From: Bacillota bacterium
Lineage (GTDB): Bacteria > Bacillota > Clostridia > Saccharofermentanales > Fastidiosipilaceae
Assembly (NCBI GenBank): GCA_023388435.1
Contig: JAEWGG010000010.1
Coordinates: forward strand, 82,735-146,734
Reading direction: 5' to 3'
Length of the DNA: 64,000 bases
Below are positions 7,906 to 16,637 of the stretch, piece after piece. The notes below the pieces were generated by a model. It was not told the origin of the DNA. It saw only the letters and a list, made by a program, of their open reading frames with translations, and ran no database searches. Position 1 is the stretch's first letter, and every line of letters begins with the position of its first letter. The position numbers were made by a program, and so were the translations under genes.

Positions 7906-9369
7906 ATGCGGCAAGAGATACAGGGACTGCCCGCTGGCAGTAAGCTCTATTTTGTGGGAATTGGCGGCATCAGCATGAGCGGCCTGGCGGAGTTGGCGCT
8001 GGTCAATGGTTTTGAAGTCTGCGGTTCCGACACCCACGCCTCGGAGCATGTGGAGCATTTGCAGGGGCTGGGGGTGCTGGTTTTCTCCGAGCACCTGGCG
8101 GCCCAGGTCGACAGCTGCCGGCCCGACTATGTGGTCTATACAGCGGCGATTCCCAGCGATAATCCGGAGCTGGCCCGGGCACGGGAGCGTGGCATCCCCT
8201 GCCTTGACCGGGCCGTCTTCCTCGGCCTGCTCACGGAGAGCTTCGGTCGCGTACTGAACATCTCTGGTACGCATGGGAAGACGACCACCACGGCCCTGTG
8301 TTCCATGTTGCTCCTGGCCTCCCGCCTCAATCCCACCGTACATCTGGGAGCCAGGCTCAAGGCCTTCGGGAACTCCACCGTACACAGCGGTGAGCCAGGG
8401 CGCCTGCTGGTCTCCGAGGCCTGTGAATTCAATAACAGCTTCTTGTCCTTCCGTTCAACCACGGCTCTGATCACCAACATAGACCTGGATCATCTGGATT
8501 TTTTCCACGACTTGGATCACATCATTGAGGCCTTCGTCGGTTTTGCGAAAAAAATCGAGGCTGGGGGCTCCCTCGTACTGCCCTACGCCGCTCCGCACAT
8601 GGATGCTTTCTGTGACCGTCTCCGCGCGGCCCGGTCCGAGGACTTGCAGCTGATTTTCTTCGGCCAGGAAGAGGACTATGCCCGCGGTATGGAGGGCTAC
8701 AAGCCGGAGGACTACCCCTGCTATACCGTTCGTAAACTGCGCTGGGTGGGGGGTTACCCACAGTTTGAACTCCTCTATCCGGACGGGCGCTCACAGGAGG
8801 TCTCAGCCCGTGTGCCTGGCCTGCACAATGTCTATAACATTGCTGCTGCCGTGGCTGCTGCGGACCAGGAGGGACTGAATGCGGAGGTCCTGCCCCGGGT
8901 CCTGGCAGAATTTACGGGGGCCGACGGGCGTTTCACCATTAATGGACACTTTCACGGCGCTAGGCTCGTCTCCGATTATGCCCATCATCCGACGGCCTGT
9001 AGAGCGACGCTGGCGGCGGCCAGGGCCCTGCCCCACAACAAACTTTATGTCGTCCTCCAGCCCCTGACCTTTGCCCGTGTCAAATTGCACTTTGACGAAT
9101 ATCTGGACTGCCTGGAAGCCCAGGAGCTGGGAGCTGTCATCTTTTATGAGGTGTACAGCGACCGCGAGCAGGAGAACCTCGGCATGAGTTCCAGACTCTT
9201 GCAAGAGGCCTATGCGCGCCGTAAGCCCGGAGTCAGGAGTTCTTTTGTCCAGGATTACGGGCAGTTGAAGGCGGAGCTGGCCTCCTGTCTGCAGGAGGGG
9301 GATCTTGTCCTCTTTCTTGGGCCGGAAGAGGTGCGCTCTTTTGGCCAGCGCCTCGCCGAGGAGGGTTAA
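7906..9369 (+). CDS. murC: UDP-N-acetylmuramate--L-alanine ligase
   Basis: Adds L-alanine to UDP-MurNAc, the first peptide step of peptidoglycan synthesis in the cytoplasm. The 487-residue protein has the Mur ligase three-domain order: N-terminal Rossmann fold (GIGGISMSGLAE), central ATPase with GTHGKTTTT near residue 121 and NIDLDHLDFF, and a C-terminal domain with SDYAHHPTA. The SDYAHHP form and overall length favour MurC over Mpl. The start ATG 7906 follows GAGGAGCGTG and lies below the promoter; the frame is open further upstream but crosses a terminator. The gene is monocistronic. Confidence 0.93.
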   Translation: MRQEIQGLPAGSKLYFVGIGGISMSGLAELALVNGFEVCGSDTHASEHVEHLQGLGVLVFSEHLAAQVDSCRPDYVVYTAAIPSDNPELARARERGIPCLDRAVFLGLLTESFGRVLNISGTHGKTTTTALCSMLLLASRLNPTVHLGARLKAFGNSTVHSGEPGRLLVSEACEFNNSFLSFRSTTALITNIDLDHLDFFHDLDHIIEAFVGFAKKIEAGGSLVLPYAAPHMDAFCDRLRAARSEDLQLIFFGQEEDYARGMEGYKPEDYPCYTVRKLRWVGGYPQFELLYPDGRSQEVSARVPGLHNVYNIAAAVAAADQEGLNAEVLPRVLAEFTGADGRFTINGHFHGARLVSDYAHHPTACRATLAAARALPHNKLYVVLQPLTFARVKLHFDEYLDCLEAQELGAVIFYEVYSDREQENLGMSSRLLQEAYARRKPGVRSSFVQDYGQLKAELASCLQEGDLVLFLGPEEVRSFGQRLAEEG

Positions 9370-9378
9370 ACGGATCTC

Positions 9379-9407
9379 TTGAATAAGGATGTAAACTGTG
9401 CTAAACT
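9379..9407 (+). promoter_or_regulatory. Promoter of rpsO
   Basis: TTGAAT (9379-9384), 17-base spacer, TAAACT (9402-9407). The leader to rpsO is about 70 bases, room for the S15 autoregulatory structures known in other bacteria, though none was confirmed. Confidence 0.78.
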
Positions 9408-9486
9408 TTGCCAGTTATTACCGTAGCTAGGCTGTTGGGATGTCCGTCCGCAGGTCTTAGCTACTGGCTTATGGAGGTATAGAAAA

Positions 9487-9750
9487 ATGGACAAGGCACG
9501 TAAGCAGGAACTCATTCAGACCTACGGCACGCATGAGGGCGACACGGGGTCGCCAGAAGTGCAGATTGCGTTGCTCACCGAGCGCATCAATCACCTGACG
9601 GAACATCTGAAGACCCACAAGCACGACCACCATTCCCGTCGTGGTCTGCTGATCATGGTTGGTAAGCGCCGCGGTCTTCTGGACTATCTGACGAAGATTG
9701 ATATTGAGCGCTACCGCAGCATCATTGCCAGACTGGGCCTGCGTAAGTAA
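9487..9750 (+). CDS. rpsO: 30S ribosomal protein S15
   Basis: Primary 16S rRNA-binding protein of the small subunit platform. The 87-residue sequence is canonical: [52 protein letters not shown] 9487 follows ATGGAGGTAT. Own promoter at 9379 and terminator at 9760. It precedes pnp, as in most bacteria. Confidence 0.98.
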   Translation: MDKARKQELIQTYGTHEGDTGSPEVQIALLTERINHLTEHLKTHKHDHHSRRGLLIMVGKRRGLLDYLTKIDIERYRSIIARLGLRK

Positions 9751-9759
9751 GTTGAAAAG

Positions 9760-9798
9760 AAGATGGTGTGACTCTTTCTATGTTGCACCATCTTTTTT
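9760..9798 (+). terminator. Terminator after rpsO
   Basis: AAGATGGTG (9760-9768) pairs with CACCATCTT (9786-9794), then TTTT. The 17-base loop is long. Some read-through into pnp is likely, as is usual for rpsO-pnp. Confidence 0.85.
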
Positions 9799-9828
9799 AT
9801 AAAGCAGGGAAGCCGGAGATGGGCGGAG

Positions 9829-9895
9829 GTAGATTGAGCACAGCAGCCTACTCATGGGGCTCTCGCCGCAATAGGGGTTGCCGTGTTGAATCTAC
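9829..9895 (+). promoter_or_regulatory. Possible stem in pnp leader
   Basis: GTAGATT (9829-9835) can pair with AATCTAC (9889-9895), enclosing about 53 bases just upstream of the pnp start. In enterobacteria a pnp leader stem is cut by RNase III and degraded by PNPase for autoregulation. A similar role is inference only; RNase III is encoded at 47950. Confidence 0.3.
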
Positions 9896-9934
9896 AGCCT
9901 GCCTGCTCAGTTTCCCAAGTTAGTGGAGGTACAT

Positions 9935-12202
9935 ATGAAACGTGTATTTACGACGGAACTGGCGGGACGTCCGCTCAGCGTCGAGACGGGGGAGCTGGCG
10001 CAGTTTGCGAACGGCTCCTGCCTTATGCGCTACGGTGATACGGTGATTCTCTCGACCGCCACGGCTTCGAAGGAACCGCGTCCGGGCATCGATTTCTTCC
10101 CCCTGAGTGTGGATTACGAGGAGAAGATGTACTCGGTGGGTAAGATCCCTGGCGGCTTCATTAAGCGCGAGGGCCGCCCCAGTGAGAAGGCCATCCTGAC
10201 TTCCCGCGCCATCGACCGTCCGATGCGTCCGCTCTTCCCCAAGGACCTGCGCAACGATGTCTGCGTGAACAATCTCGTGCTCTCTGTGGATTCCAACTGC
10301 GCCCCGGACATTGTGGCAATGATTGGCTCATCCATTGCCGTGAGCATTTCGGACATCCCCTGGGCCGGCCCCACCTGCTCCCTCAGCGTCGGCTATGTGG
10401 ACGGCGAGGTCGTGATTAACCCGAATGAGGAACAGCGCAAGGCCAGCCAGCTGGAACTGACCCTGGCCGGAACCGAGGAGAAGGTCTGCATGATTGAGGC
10501 CGGAGCCCGCGAGCTGCCCGATGAAATCATGCTCCAGTGTATTGAGGAAGGCCACCGCGAGATCCAGCGTATGTGCCGCTTCATCAAGGAGATTGTCCAG
10601 GAGGTGGGCAAGGAGAAGTTCAGCTACCAGTCCTCCGCCACTCCTGATGAAGTCTGGCAGGCCGTCTATAACTTTGCCTATGACAAGATGCGGGAAGCCA
10701 CCCTCGGGGCGGACAAGTCCGCCCGTGACAAGGCGGTGGACCTCCTGGCCGCGGAGACTAAGGCGCATATTGAGGGCCTGAATCCGGAATGGCTGCCTTA
10801 CGTTGGCGACGCCCTCTACACGCTGCAGAAGAAGGTTGTACGCAACTATCTCTATGCGGATGAGCGCCGTGTCGACGGCCGGGCGATGGATGAGATCCGT
10901 CCCCTGTCCTGTGCGGCCGGCCTGCTGCCCCGGGTCCACGGTTCGGGACTCTTCCAGCGCGGCCATACCCAGGTTCTGACCAGCTGTACGCTGGCCCCCC
11001 TGTCCAAGGTGCAGATTCTGGATGGTCTGGATAGCTCCGAAGAGCATAAGCGCTACATGCATCACTACAACTTCCCTGGCTATTCGACGGGCGAGGCCAA
11101 GCCGAACCGCTCTCCTGGCCGCCGTGAGATCGGCCACGGCGCCCTGGCAGAGCGCTCCCTCCTACCTGTCCTGCCCAGTACGGAAGAGTTTCCCTACGCC
11201 ATCCGTACCGTATCCGAGATTATGATGTCGAACGGCTCCACCTCCCAGGGTTCGGTCTGCGCTTCGACGCTCGCCCTGATGGATGCCGGCGTGCCCATCA
11301 AGCGCCCCGTGGCCGGCATTTCCTGTGGCCTGATTACTCGGGATGGGGATACCAGCGACTATAAGGTCTTTATGGACATTCAGGGGATTGAGGACTTCTT
11401 TGGTGACATGGACTTCAAGGTTGCTGGCACCACTGAGGGTATCACCTCCATTCAGGTGGACATCAAGGTGGATGGTCTGACACTGGACATCATCCGCGAG
11501 GCCTTTGCCATGACGAAGAAGGGGCGTCTCCACATCCTGGAGAACATTATCAAGCCCTGTCTTCCCGAGCCCCGTACGGAGCTCTCGGCCTACGCGCCCA
11601 AGATTATCCAGATTCAGATTCCCGTGGATAAGATTCGTGAGGTCATCGGCCAGGGTGGAAAAGTCATCAACCGCATCATCGCCGAGACGGGGGCCCAGAT
11701 CGACATCGAAGAAGATGGCCACGTCTATATTTCTTCTGTGGATGCAGCCGGCGGTCAGAAGGCTCTGAAGATTGTTGAGGGTATTGTGAGCGATCCCGAA
11801 CCCGGTGCGATCTATGAGGGTACGGTGACCCGCCTGATGAGCTTCGGTGCCTTTGTCGAGTTCCTTCCGGGTAAGGAGGGCTTGGTGCACATCTCCAAGC
11901 TCGACTGGAAGCGTGTGGACAGCGTCGAGGATGTCGTGGCCGTGGGGGATAAGGTCCAGGTCATGGTATCTGAAATCGACGACCAGGGCCGCATCAATCT
12001 CTCGATGCGCGACTGTAAGGAGAAGCCGGAGGACTATGTGGAGGAGGCTCCGCGTGAGCGCCGTGGGGGGCGCGGCTCTGAGCGTGGTGGCCGAGGAGAG
12101 CGCGGCGGAGCCAGACGTTTTGAGCGTGGAGACCGTCCTGAGCGTGCTGCCGATCGCGGTCCGCGTCGCAGGGAGAGAGACGGCGGCCATTTCCGTGACT
12201 GA
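9935..12202 (+). CDS. pnp: Polynucleotide phosphorylase
   Basis: Phosphorolytic 3'-to-5' exoribonuclease of mRNA decay. The 755-residue protein has two RNase PH-like domains (the second with FPGYSTGEAKPNRSPGRREIGHGALAERSL and DIQGIEDFFGDMDFK), a KH domain (IPVDKIREVIGQGGKVI), an S1 domain (GTVTRLMSFGAFVEFLPGKEGLVHIS) and an Arg/Gly-rich tail of about 50 residues beginning near RRGGRG. The tail is longer and more basic than in Bacillus and may add RNA affinity. ATG 9935 is chosen because GGAGGT lies at 925-930; an upstream GTG at 9923 is too close to that site. A strong terminator follows. Confidence 0.97.
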   Translation: MKRVFTTELAGRPLSVETGELAQFANGSCLMRYGDTVILSTATASKEPRPGIDFFPLSVDYEEKMYSVGKIPGGFIKREGRPSEKAILTSRAIDRPMRPLFPKDLRNDVCVNNLVLSVDSNCAPDIVAMIGSSIAVSISDIPWAGPTCSLSVGYVDGEVVINPNEEQRKASQLELTLAGTEEKVCMIEAGARELPDEIMLQCIEEGHREIQRMCRFIKEIVQEVGKEKFSYQSSATPDEVWQAVYNFAYDKMREATLGADKSARDKAVDLLAAETKAHIEGLNPEWLPYVGDALYTLQKKVVRNYLYADERRVDGRAMDEIRPLSCAAGLLPRVHGSGLFQRGHTQVLTSCTLAPLSKVQILDGLDSSEEHKRYMHHYNFPGYSTGEAKPNRSPGRREIGHGALAERSLLPVLPSTEEFPYAIRTVSEIMMSNGSTSQGSVCASTLALMDAGVPIKRPVAGISCGLITRDGDTSDYKVFMDIQGIEDFFGDMDFKVAGTTEGITSIQVDIKVDGLTLDIIREAFAMTKKGRLHILENIIKPCLPEPRTELSAYAPKIIQIQIPVDKIREVIGQGGKVINRIIAETGAQIDIEEDGHVYISSVDAAGGQKALKIVEGIVSDPEPGAIYEGTVTRLMSFGAFVEFLPGKEGLVHISKLDWKRVDSVEDVVAVGDKVQVMVSEIDDQGRINLSMRDCKEKPEDYVEEAPRERRGGRGSERGGRGERGGARRFERGDRPERAADRGPRRRERDGGHFRD

Positions 12203-12248
12203 TTTCCGCCAGCTTAAATCCGTATAGCCCGGCTGAGTGCTAAGTAGC

Positions 12249-12286
12249 AAGCCCCAGGCAGTGTCTGCACTGCCTGGGGCTTTATT
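12249..12286 (+). terminator. Terminator after pnp
   Basis: A perfect 15-bp stem (12249-12263 with 12268-12282) and 4-base loop, followed by TTTATTT. It lies in the convergent gap between pnp and the DJ-1 fusion gene and may serve both. Confidence 0.93.
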
Positions 12287-12321
12287 TCTCAAAAGGAGCT
12301 GGCTGACGGAGTTTTTTCAAG

Positions 12322-13185
12322 CTAGGCCTTTAGTCCCTCCTGAATATGCGCTTTAAGATAGGGGTAGAGCATGGCTTTCTGGACCTGCTCCGCCTTATCA
12401 GGATGCAAGTGGGCGAGGAGTTCCAGGGCGAAGGGGAGGGCAGTGCTCGGACCTCGGGAACTATAGACATGGTCATCTGCGGCGTGGAGCTGGTCCAGAT
12501 GCTCGCGGTATTGGGCCATGTCCTCGCAGCCTGGATAGCAGGTTCCACGGAGCTCCTGGCTGATACCCGCCTGGGCGAGGACTGCTGGACCGGCGCAGAT
12601 CGTGGCGATGGGAACGGCTCTTGCCCTGGCCTTTTGCAAATAGGAGATGCAGGTCTCGTGTTCGCGCAGATTGTTGACAGCCTTGAGACCGCCAGGGACG
12701 TAAATCAGTTCTACAAGGTCGGGAGAGGGGAGGTCCTGGGCGAGGAGGTCGGCGGAGACCTCAACACCCTGGTCACTCAGAACCTGTTGCTGCGTGCTGA
12801 AGGAAACCGTCTTGACATCGAGGCCTGCGCGGCGCCAGACGTCGACCAGGCTGAGCGCTTCAAGCGTCTCGAAGCCATCTGCCAGAAAAACGAGACTCTG
12901 CTTTTTCTGTTCCGCCGCCCCCTGGTCCGTGCCGAGTGCCATATCGAGGACGGCCTTTACATCCTCACACTCCATGTGCCCCTCGAAGGCTTTCTTCTCT
13001 CCGACGAAGAAGGTGGGAACATAATAGTAGTCATAGCCCTTGATTTTTTCCGGGAAACGATTCTCATCAATAATTTCTATCTCCAGCTCCTTATACGGGG
13101 AATTTTGCTGTAAGTGTTCCAAGCAGGAGAGGGCCAGCTGGCAGTGGGGGCACTCGGGGAACATGAACATTTTTATGCGGGACAT
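12322..13185 (-). CDS. Glutaredoxin-like / DJ-1 (PfpI) fusion protein
   Basis: Two domains in one 287-residue chain. Residues 1-85 form a glutaredoxin-like fold with redox motif CPHC (12-15) and a cis-proline in YYVPTFFVG. Residues 95-287 form a DJ-1/YajL-type domain with the conserved Glu-106 in GFETLE, and the nucleophile Cys-197 in ICAGPAVLAQAG. DJ-1 relatives act as oxidative-stress proteins, chaperones or glyoxalases. The fused thiol domain suggests recycling of the oxidised DJ-1 cysteine, which is inference. ATG 13185 follows AAGGAGT. The gene is monocistronic and divergent from the wall hydrolase at 13536. Confidence 0.85.
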   Translation of the reverse strand: MSRIKMFMFPECPHCQLALSCLEHLQQNSPYKELEIEIIDENRFPEKIKGYDYYYVPTFFVGEKKAFEGHMECEDVKAVLDMALGTDQGAAEQKKQSLVFLADGFETLEALSLVDVWRRAGLDVKTVSFSTQQQVLSDQGVEVSADLLAQDLPSPDLVELIYVPGGLKAVNNLREHETCISYLQKARARAVPIATICAGPAVLAQAGISQELRGTCYPGCEDMAQYREHLDQLHAADDHVYSSRGPSTALPFALELLAHLHPDKAEQVQKAMLYPYLKAHIQEGLKA

Positions 13186-13535
13186 GGTTTACTCCTTTCC
13201 TATTACGGTCGCAGGCTGTCCTGAAGCGGCGACTCTAAACTAATGGTAACACAGGCTGAAATGTATAAGATTCCTGCTGAATATTCGGTGGATAATGAAT
13301 AAGTTTGGGGATTTATTAAATAAATAATATGTCGATACAAAGACAAAGGTAATGATGTTTGTTTTTGTAAAATTCAGGCACTTTGATTTAGTGCACGAAA
13401 AATGCTGTGATTCATGGGATTAAAGCTGTGCACTGTGCTTTGCGAAGGCCTGTTTCTGGGTTTTGGCTGGCGCTTTTCGATAGAATGTAGTGGATTCTTT
13501 CTCTGCGAAGGATGAATTATGGAAAGGAGGCTTCC
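13186..13535 (+). other. AT-rich divergent intergenic region
   Basis: This 350-base gap lies between divergent genes and is notably richer in A and T than its surroundings, especially 13290-13390. An inverted repeat, AGTGCAC (13390-13396) and GTGCACT (13428-13434), encloses 31 bases. TAGAAT (13481-13486) could be a -10 element for the downstream hydrolase, but no good -35 is seen. No convincing small gene or known RNA was recognised. Confidence 0.5.
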
Positions 13536-14768
13536 ATGAAATCTTACGAAGGCAGTATTAGAAGCTTTTCGTCGTACCGTGTCACGGAAGAGACGCGGGC
13601 CGAGCGCTTTGTTTCCGCCTTGTTGACTTCGTGTGCTGAGCCCAGTTTTCTGAAATCTACGCTAGTACTCTTTGTATTTATCTTTTTTGTCTTAACCTTG
13701 CCTGCCACAGGCTTCCTCCGTGGAGAGGAGGCCCAGGACTTCCGTGCGCCCTGGAACCAGCAGGCCGAGCTGGGTGAGACCAAGCTGCGCCAGTACCTGG
13801 CGACTGCTGGGGGACTTGAAGTCCAGAGTCACTACGCTCGGCGCATTGTCGCTGAGGATGGCAGCTTGGACTTGGATCTGCGGCAAAGACTTCTGGAGCA
13901 GCAGGAGCTCTGGGAGCAGGGGCTGCTCCCAGAGGCTAAGGCCTTTTTCCCGCGTCTGCAGCGCCTGGAGGACCTGGATAGCTCCGTCGAGGACCTGGCC
14001 CAGCGTTTTTATGGAGAGCGCAGCGCAGCTGGGGCCATACTAGCGGCAAATAGGAGCGTGAACTTTACGGAGTTGCAGGCTGGAGATGAGATCTATTTAC
14101 CACGGATCGGGCAGGCGAGCGGTCTTGTGGCCCGTCAGATTACGGAACTGGGAAGTCCCACAGCCGTCCACAGCTCTGTAGCGAGGCCCGCTTCGTCTGT
14201 TGCTGCTGGGAGTCCAGCTGTTCTGGCCGCGCCAGAACAGGGGGTCAGTCCTGAGCAACAGTCCAGGCCCGCGGCTAGCGGCAGCCAGGAGCTGGGGCAG
14301 CAGGCTTCTGGCCAAGGGACAGAGGAGGGAGCAAGAGAAGGGGCTGTTCAGACCAGTTCCGCGTCCAGTTCTCAGTCCTCGGCCCACTATGTTATTGACG
14401 TGCCCAGTCAGGAAGTCCTGGATCTCTATATCGCCATTGTCTCGACGGAAAGTTCCGTGCTCTGGGATGCTGCAGCGGTGACGGACCTGGCCCAGTGCAT
14501 CGTCAACCGGGTGCGCCAGGGCTGGGGAAGCCTCTATGAAGTGCTGACTACACCGGGACAATTCGATGTCTACACCTATGGGTACTATCTGAATGCCCAG
14601 CCCACAGAGGCGCAGATCGCCGGGGCCATGGCCGCCCTGCGCGGCGAGGGCTCCCTCTCACCCCGCGCAGTCTACTTCTGTAACGACTGGGTCTATGACC
14701 GTGGTGGCTGGTGGCACACGCTGCCGGTGGAAAAGGTCTATGACGGGATGATGTTCTTTGGATACTAA
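13536..14768 (+). CDS. SleB-like cell wall hydrolase with membrane anchor
   Basis: Predicted extracytoplasmic peptidoglycan hydrolase. The 410-residue protein has an N-terminal cytoplasmic stretch, one hydrophobic segment (about residues 40-62), a LysM-like patch (VEDLAQRFYGERSAAGAILAANR, then GDEIYLP), a Ser/Gln/Gly-rich linker, and a C-terminal domain resembling the Hydrolase_2 (SleB) family: IVSTESSVLWDAA with the likely catalytic Glu, VNRVRQGWGSLYEVLTTPGQFDVY. No other sporulation gene is in the window, so a growth role is as likely as spore germination. ATG 13536 follows AAAGGAGG; an earlier in-frame start at 13512 lacks one. Start choice also makes the anchor type II. Confidence 0.82.
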   Translation: MKSYEGSIRSFSSYRVTEETRAERFVSALLTSCAEPSFLKSTLVLFVFIFFVLTLPATGFLRGEEAQDFRAPWNQQAELGETKLRQYLATAGGLEVQSHYARRIVAEDGSLDLDLRQRLLEQQELWEQGLLPEAKAFFPRLQRLEDLDSSVEDLAQRFYGERSAAGAILAANRSVNFTELQAGDEIYLPRIGQASGLVARQITELGSPTAVHSSVARPASSVAAGSPAVLAAPEQGVSPEQQSRPAASGSQELGQQASGQGTEEGAREGAVQTSSASSSQSSAHYVIDVPSQEVLDLYIAIVSTESSVLWDAAAVTDLAQCIVNRVRQGWGSLYEVLTTPGQFDVYTYGYYLNAQPTEAQIAGAMAALRGEGSLSPRAVYFCNDWVYDRGGWWHTLPVEKVYDGMMFFGY

Positions 14769-15132
14769 AAAATGCAGGTCCCAGCTGTCCTAGCCGCTTA
14801 TCCAAGAGTCCCGACCTAAGAAAAGTTCAGCCTGCTTTCTAAATGGGCTCCCATTTTCTGGATGTATCCATTCAGAGCTTGGGAGCCTATTGTGTTGCTC
14901 CTGGGACGGCTGGTCCAGCTCCCGGGCCGCCTGGGGACAGGGCGGGAGTTCCCGGCCAGGTTTACGCGGCTGTGAGGAGGGAGGGCCATGCGGCTGGAAG
15001 CAGGGGAGGCGAGTAGGAAGCAAAAAGCCAGGCCAGCCCTGGATAGAGCGGGCCTGGCTGAGGCTGGCAGGACCTGGAAAAAGGGCTCTTGCCAGGACGG
15101 AGGCTGGCAGAGCCATCCCTAACTGGAGGCTT
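14769..15132 (+). other. Convergent intergenic region
   Basis: This gap between the hydrolase and the MATE gene contains hairpins but no credible gene. GGCTCCCA (14846-14853) pairs with TGGGAGCC (14880-14887) around a smaller GGAT/ATCC stem, followed by TATTGTGTT; it is a weak terminator candidate for the hydrolase. The MATE terminator lies at the right end. An open frame from 14890 continues antisense into the MATE gene and is a GC-driven shadow. Confidence 0.5.
15078..15114 (-). terminator. Terminator of MATE gene
   Basis: On the minus strand an 11-bp stem with one bulge (15114-15104 with 15095-15084), 8-base loop, followed by a CTTTTT run. It lies just past the MATE stop at 15133. Confidence 0.82.
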
Positions 15133-16536
15133 TTAGGTCTCGTGCTTCTGCTGGTCCTTGACGGTCTTAATCGCCGTCGTGAAGGGGCGCAGCATGAGGA
15201 AGCCAGCCAGGAGCAGAGCGGCCAAGACATTGGAGAAGAGGTTGCCCCAGAAGACGGCTTCGACCTCCATCCCCCAGAAGCGCTGGGCGACGAGGATGAA
15301 GAGGTAGCGGAAGAGCCAGATGCGCAGCAGGCCGCCGAAGAGGGTGATCTTGGTCCGTCCGAGACCGATGAAGGCCCCTTGCGCGACCATATAGATGGCA
15401 AAGCCGAGGATGGAGAAGGTATAAATATTGAGGGCGGAGACGGCCACCTCTGAAATTTGAGGATCCGAGGTGAAGAGGGAGACCAGGAAGGGTGCCGCCG
15501 GATAAAAGATGGCGATGAGGGCCAGGGCCAGGCCGCTACCAATGCCAAAGGCCTGCCAGGTGATGCGCCTGGCATTTTTTTGCTGGCCGATACTCATGTT
15601 CATGGCGACCATTGTAGTGACAGTGGTGCTGACCGCTGAGGGTACGGTGAAGCAGAGGTTATTGATGCTGGTGGAAATGGTTTGAGCGTTGAGGATGGCG
15701 GCCCCATATTTTTCCACCTCCGTATTGATGAGAAAGAAACCCAGGTTGATCATGGCGCTGCTCAGCATGGAGGGAATGCCGATGCGCAGGAGCTCCTTCA
15801 GCTCCGGCCAGTCAAAGCGGAAATTTTCGAGGCTGAGCTGGGTTTCGGAGGGGCGTTTAAAGAGGTCGTAATACATCCAGACGGCAATGATCACATAGGA
15901 GCAGAATGAGGCCAGGACGGCGCCGCTGACCCCCCAGCGCAAAAGGCTCAGGAAGATGGTGTTGAAGACCAGTTTGCAGCCCAGGAGGATGACCATGCGG
16001 TAGAGTGTGGCTTCGGGCTGGCCTGTGGCGTTTTTTATTGCATTGAAAATTGCGGCCAGGAAGAGCAGGGGCAAGACGGCGGAGTAAAGGCTCAGATAGG
16101 TGAAGACGGAGCCCGCAATATCGGCGTTGACCCGCGTGGAGAGTATGTAGGCCATGAGGATGGAGAGCGGGGCCAGCAGGATACCCATGGAGAAGCCGAA
16201 GACCATGATCTGTGAGGAGACGTGGCGCACGCGCTTCATATCGCCGAGGCCGTTGAGTTGGCCGATAATGGCTGTCGCGGCCACGGCCATCCCCTGGGAG
16301 ACGGCATTGATCATGTTGACGATGGGCTGGCAGAAGCCGACGGAGGAGGCGACGACAATGCCGCCCGAGCGGTTCAGAAAAAGTCCGTCGCTGAGGGGGA
16401 TCAGGGACTGGACCAGGGCCATGAGGAGGGTCGGGAACGAGAGGAGGAGGAGGGTGCGCAGGCTGTTGCCGCTGAGTATCATAGCGCGCCGCTCCGCCAC
16501 GCTCTGTGTCATACGCCCTTTAAACAATATACCCAT
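15133..16536 (-). CDS. MATE-family efflux transporter
   Basis: Membrane exporter predicted to expel cationic drugs or metabolites in exchange for Na+ or H+. The 467-residue protein has about twelve hydrophobic segments in two homologous halves, each starting with the MATE-like pattern (SFPTLLMALVQSLIPLSDGLFLN; GIPSMLSSAMINLGFFLIN), and repeated NAISQG/AVSTTV segments. ATG 16536 follows a clear AGGAGGAA; the longer open frame to 16800 runs through the upstream hairpin and the 3' end of the flavodiiron gene and is not used. It lies about 100 bases below that gene on the same strand. Confidence 0.9.
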   Translation of the reverse strand: MGILFKGRMTQSVAERRAMILSGNSLRTLLLLSFPTLLMALVQSLIPLSDGLFLNRSGGIVVASSVGFCQPIVNMINAVSQGMAVAATAIIGQLNGLGDMKRVRHVSSQIMVFGFSMGILLAPLSILMAYILSTRVNADIAGSVFTYLSLYSAVLPLLFLAAIFNAIKNATGQPEATLYRMVILLGCKLVFNTIFLSLLRWGVSGAVLASFCSYVIIAVWMYYDLFKRPSETQLSLENFRFDWPELKELLRIGIPSMLSSAMINLGFFLINTEVEKYGAAILNAQTISTSINNLCFTVPSAVSTTVTTMVAMNMSIGQQKNARRITWQAFGIGSGLALALIAIFYPAAPFLVSLFTSDPQISEVAVSALNIYTFSILGFAIYMVAQGAFIGLGRTKITLFGGLLRIWLFRYLFILVAQRFWGMEVEAVFWGNLFSNVLAALLLAGFLMLRPFTTAIKTVKDQQKHET

Positions 16537-16562
16537 TTCGGTTCCTCCTAGTGTCAATAAGG

Positions 16563-16599
16563 GAGGCGAGCGCAGGATAAGCAATCCTGCGCCCGCCTC
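16563..16599 (-). terminator. Hairpin between flavodiiron and MATE genes
   Basis: GAGGCG and CGCAGGAT segments (16599-16586 side) pair with ATCCTGCG and CGCCTC (16577-16563 side) to form a long GC-rich stem with a short loop. The following minus-strand bases CCTTATTG are only weakly T-rich, so it may be an attenuating terminator or a stabilising 3' hairpin. Confidence 0.6.
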
Positions 16600-16637
16600 T
16601 TGTAGCCGGGTCTCTCTATTGGGGGGAGGCTCAGTTA

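Noticed and set aside
11162..12292. 376-codon frame antisense to pnp
   Set aside because: GC-rich shadow on the opposite strand of a strongly conserved gene; no ribosome binding site or recognisable domain.
14890..15453. 187-codon frame partly antisense to the MATE gene
   Set aside because: Low-complexity Gly/Glu-rich product reading through the MATE terminator, with no binding site or domain.
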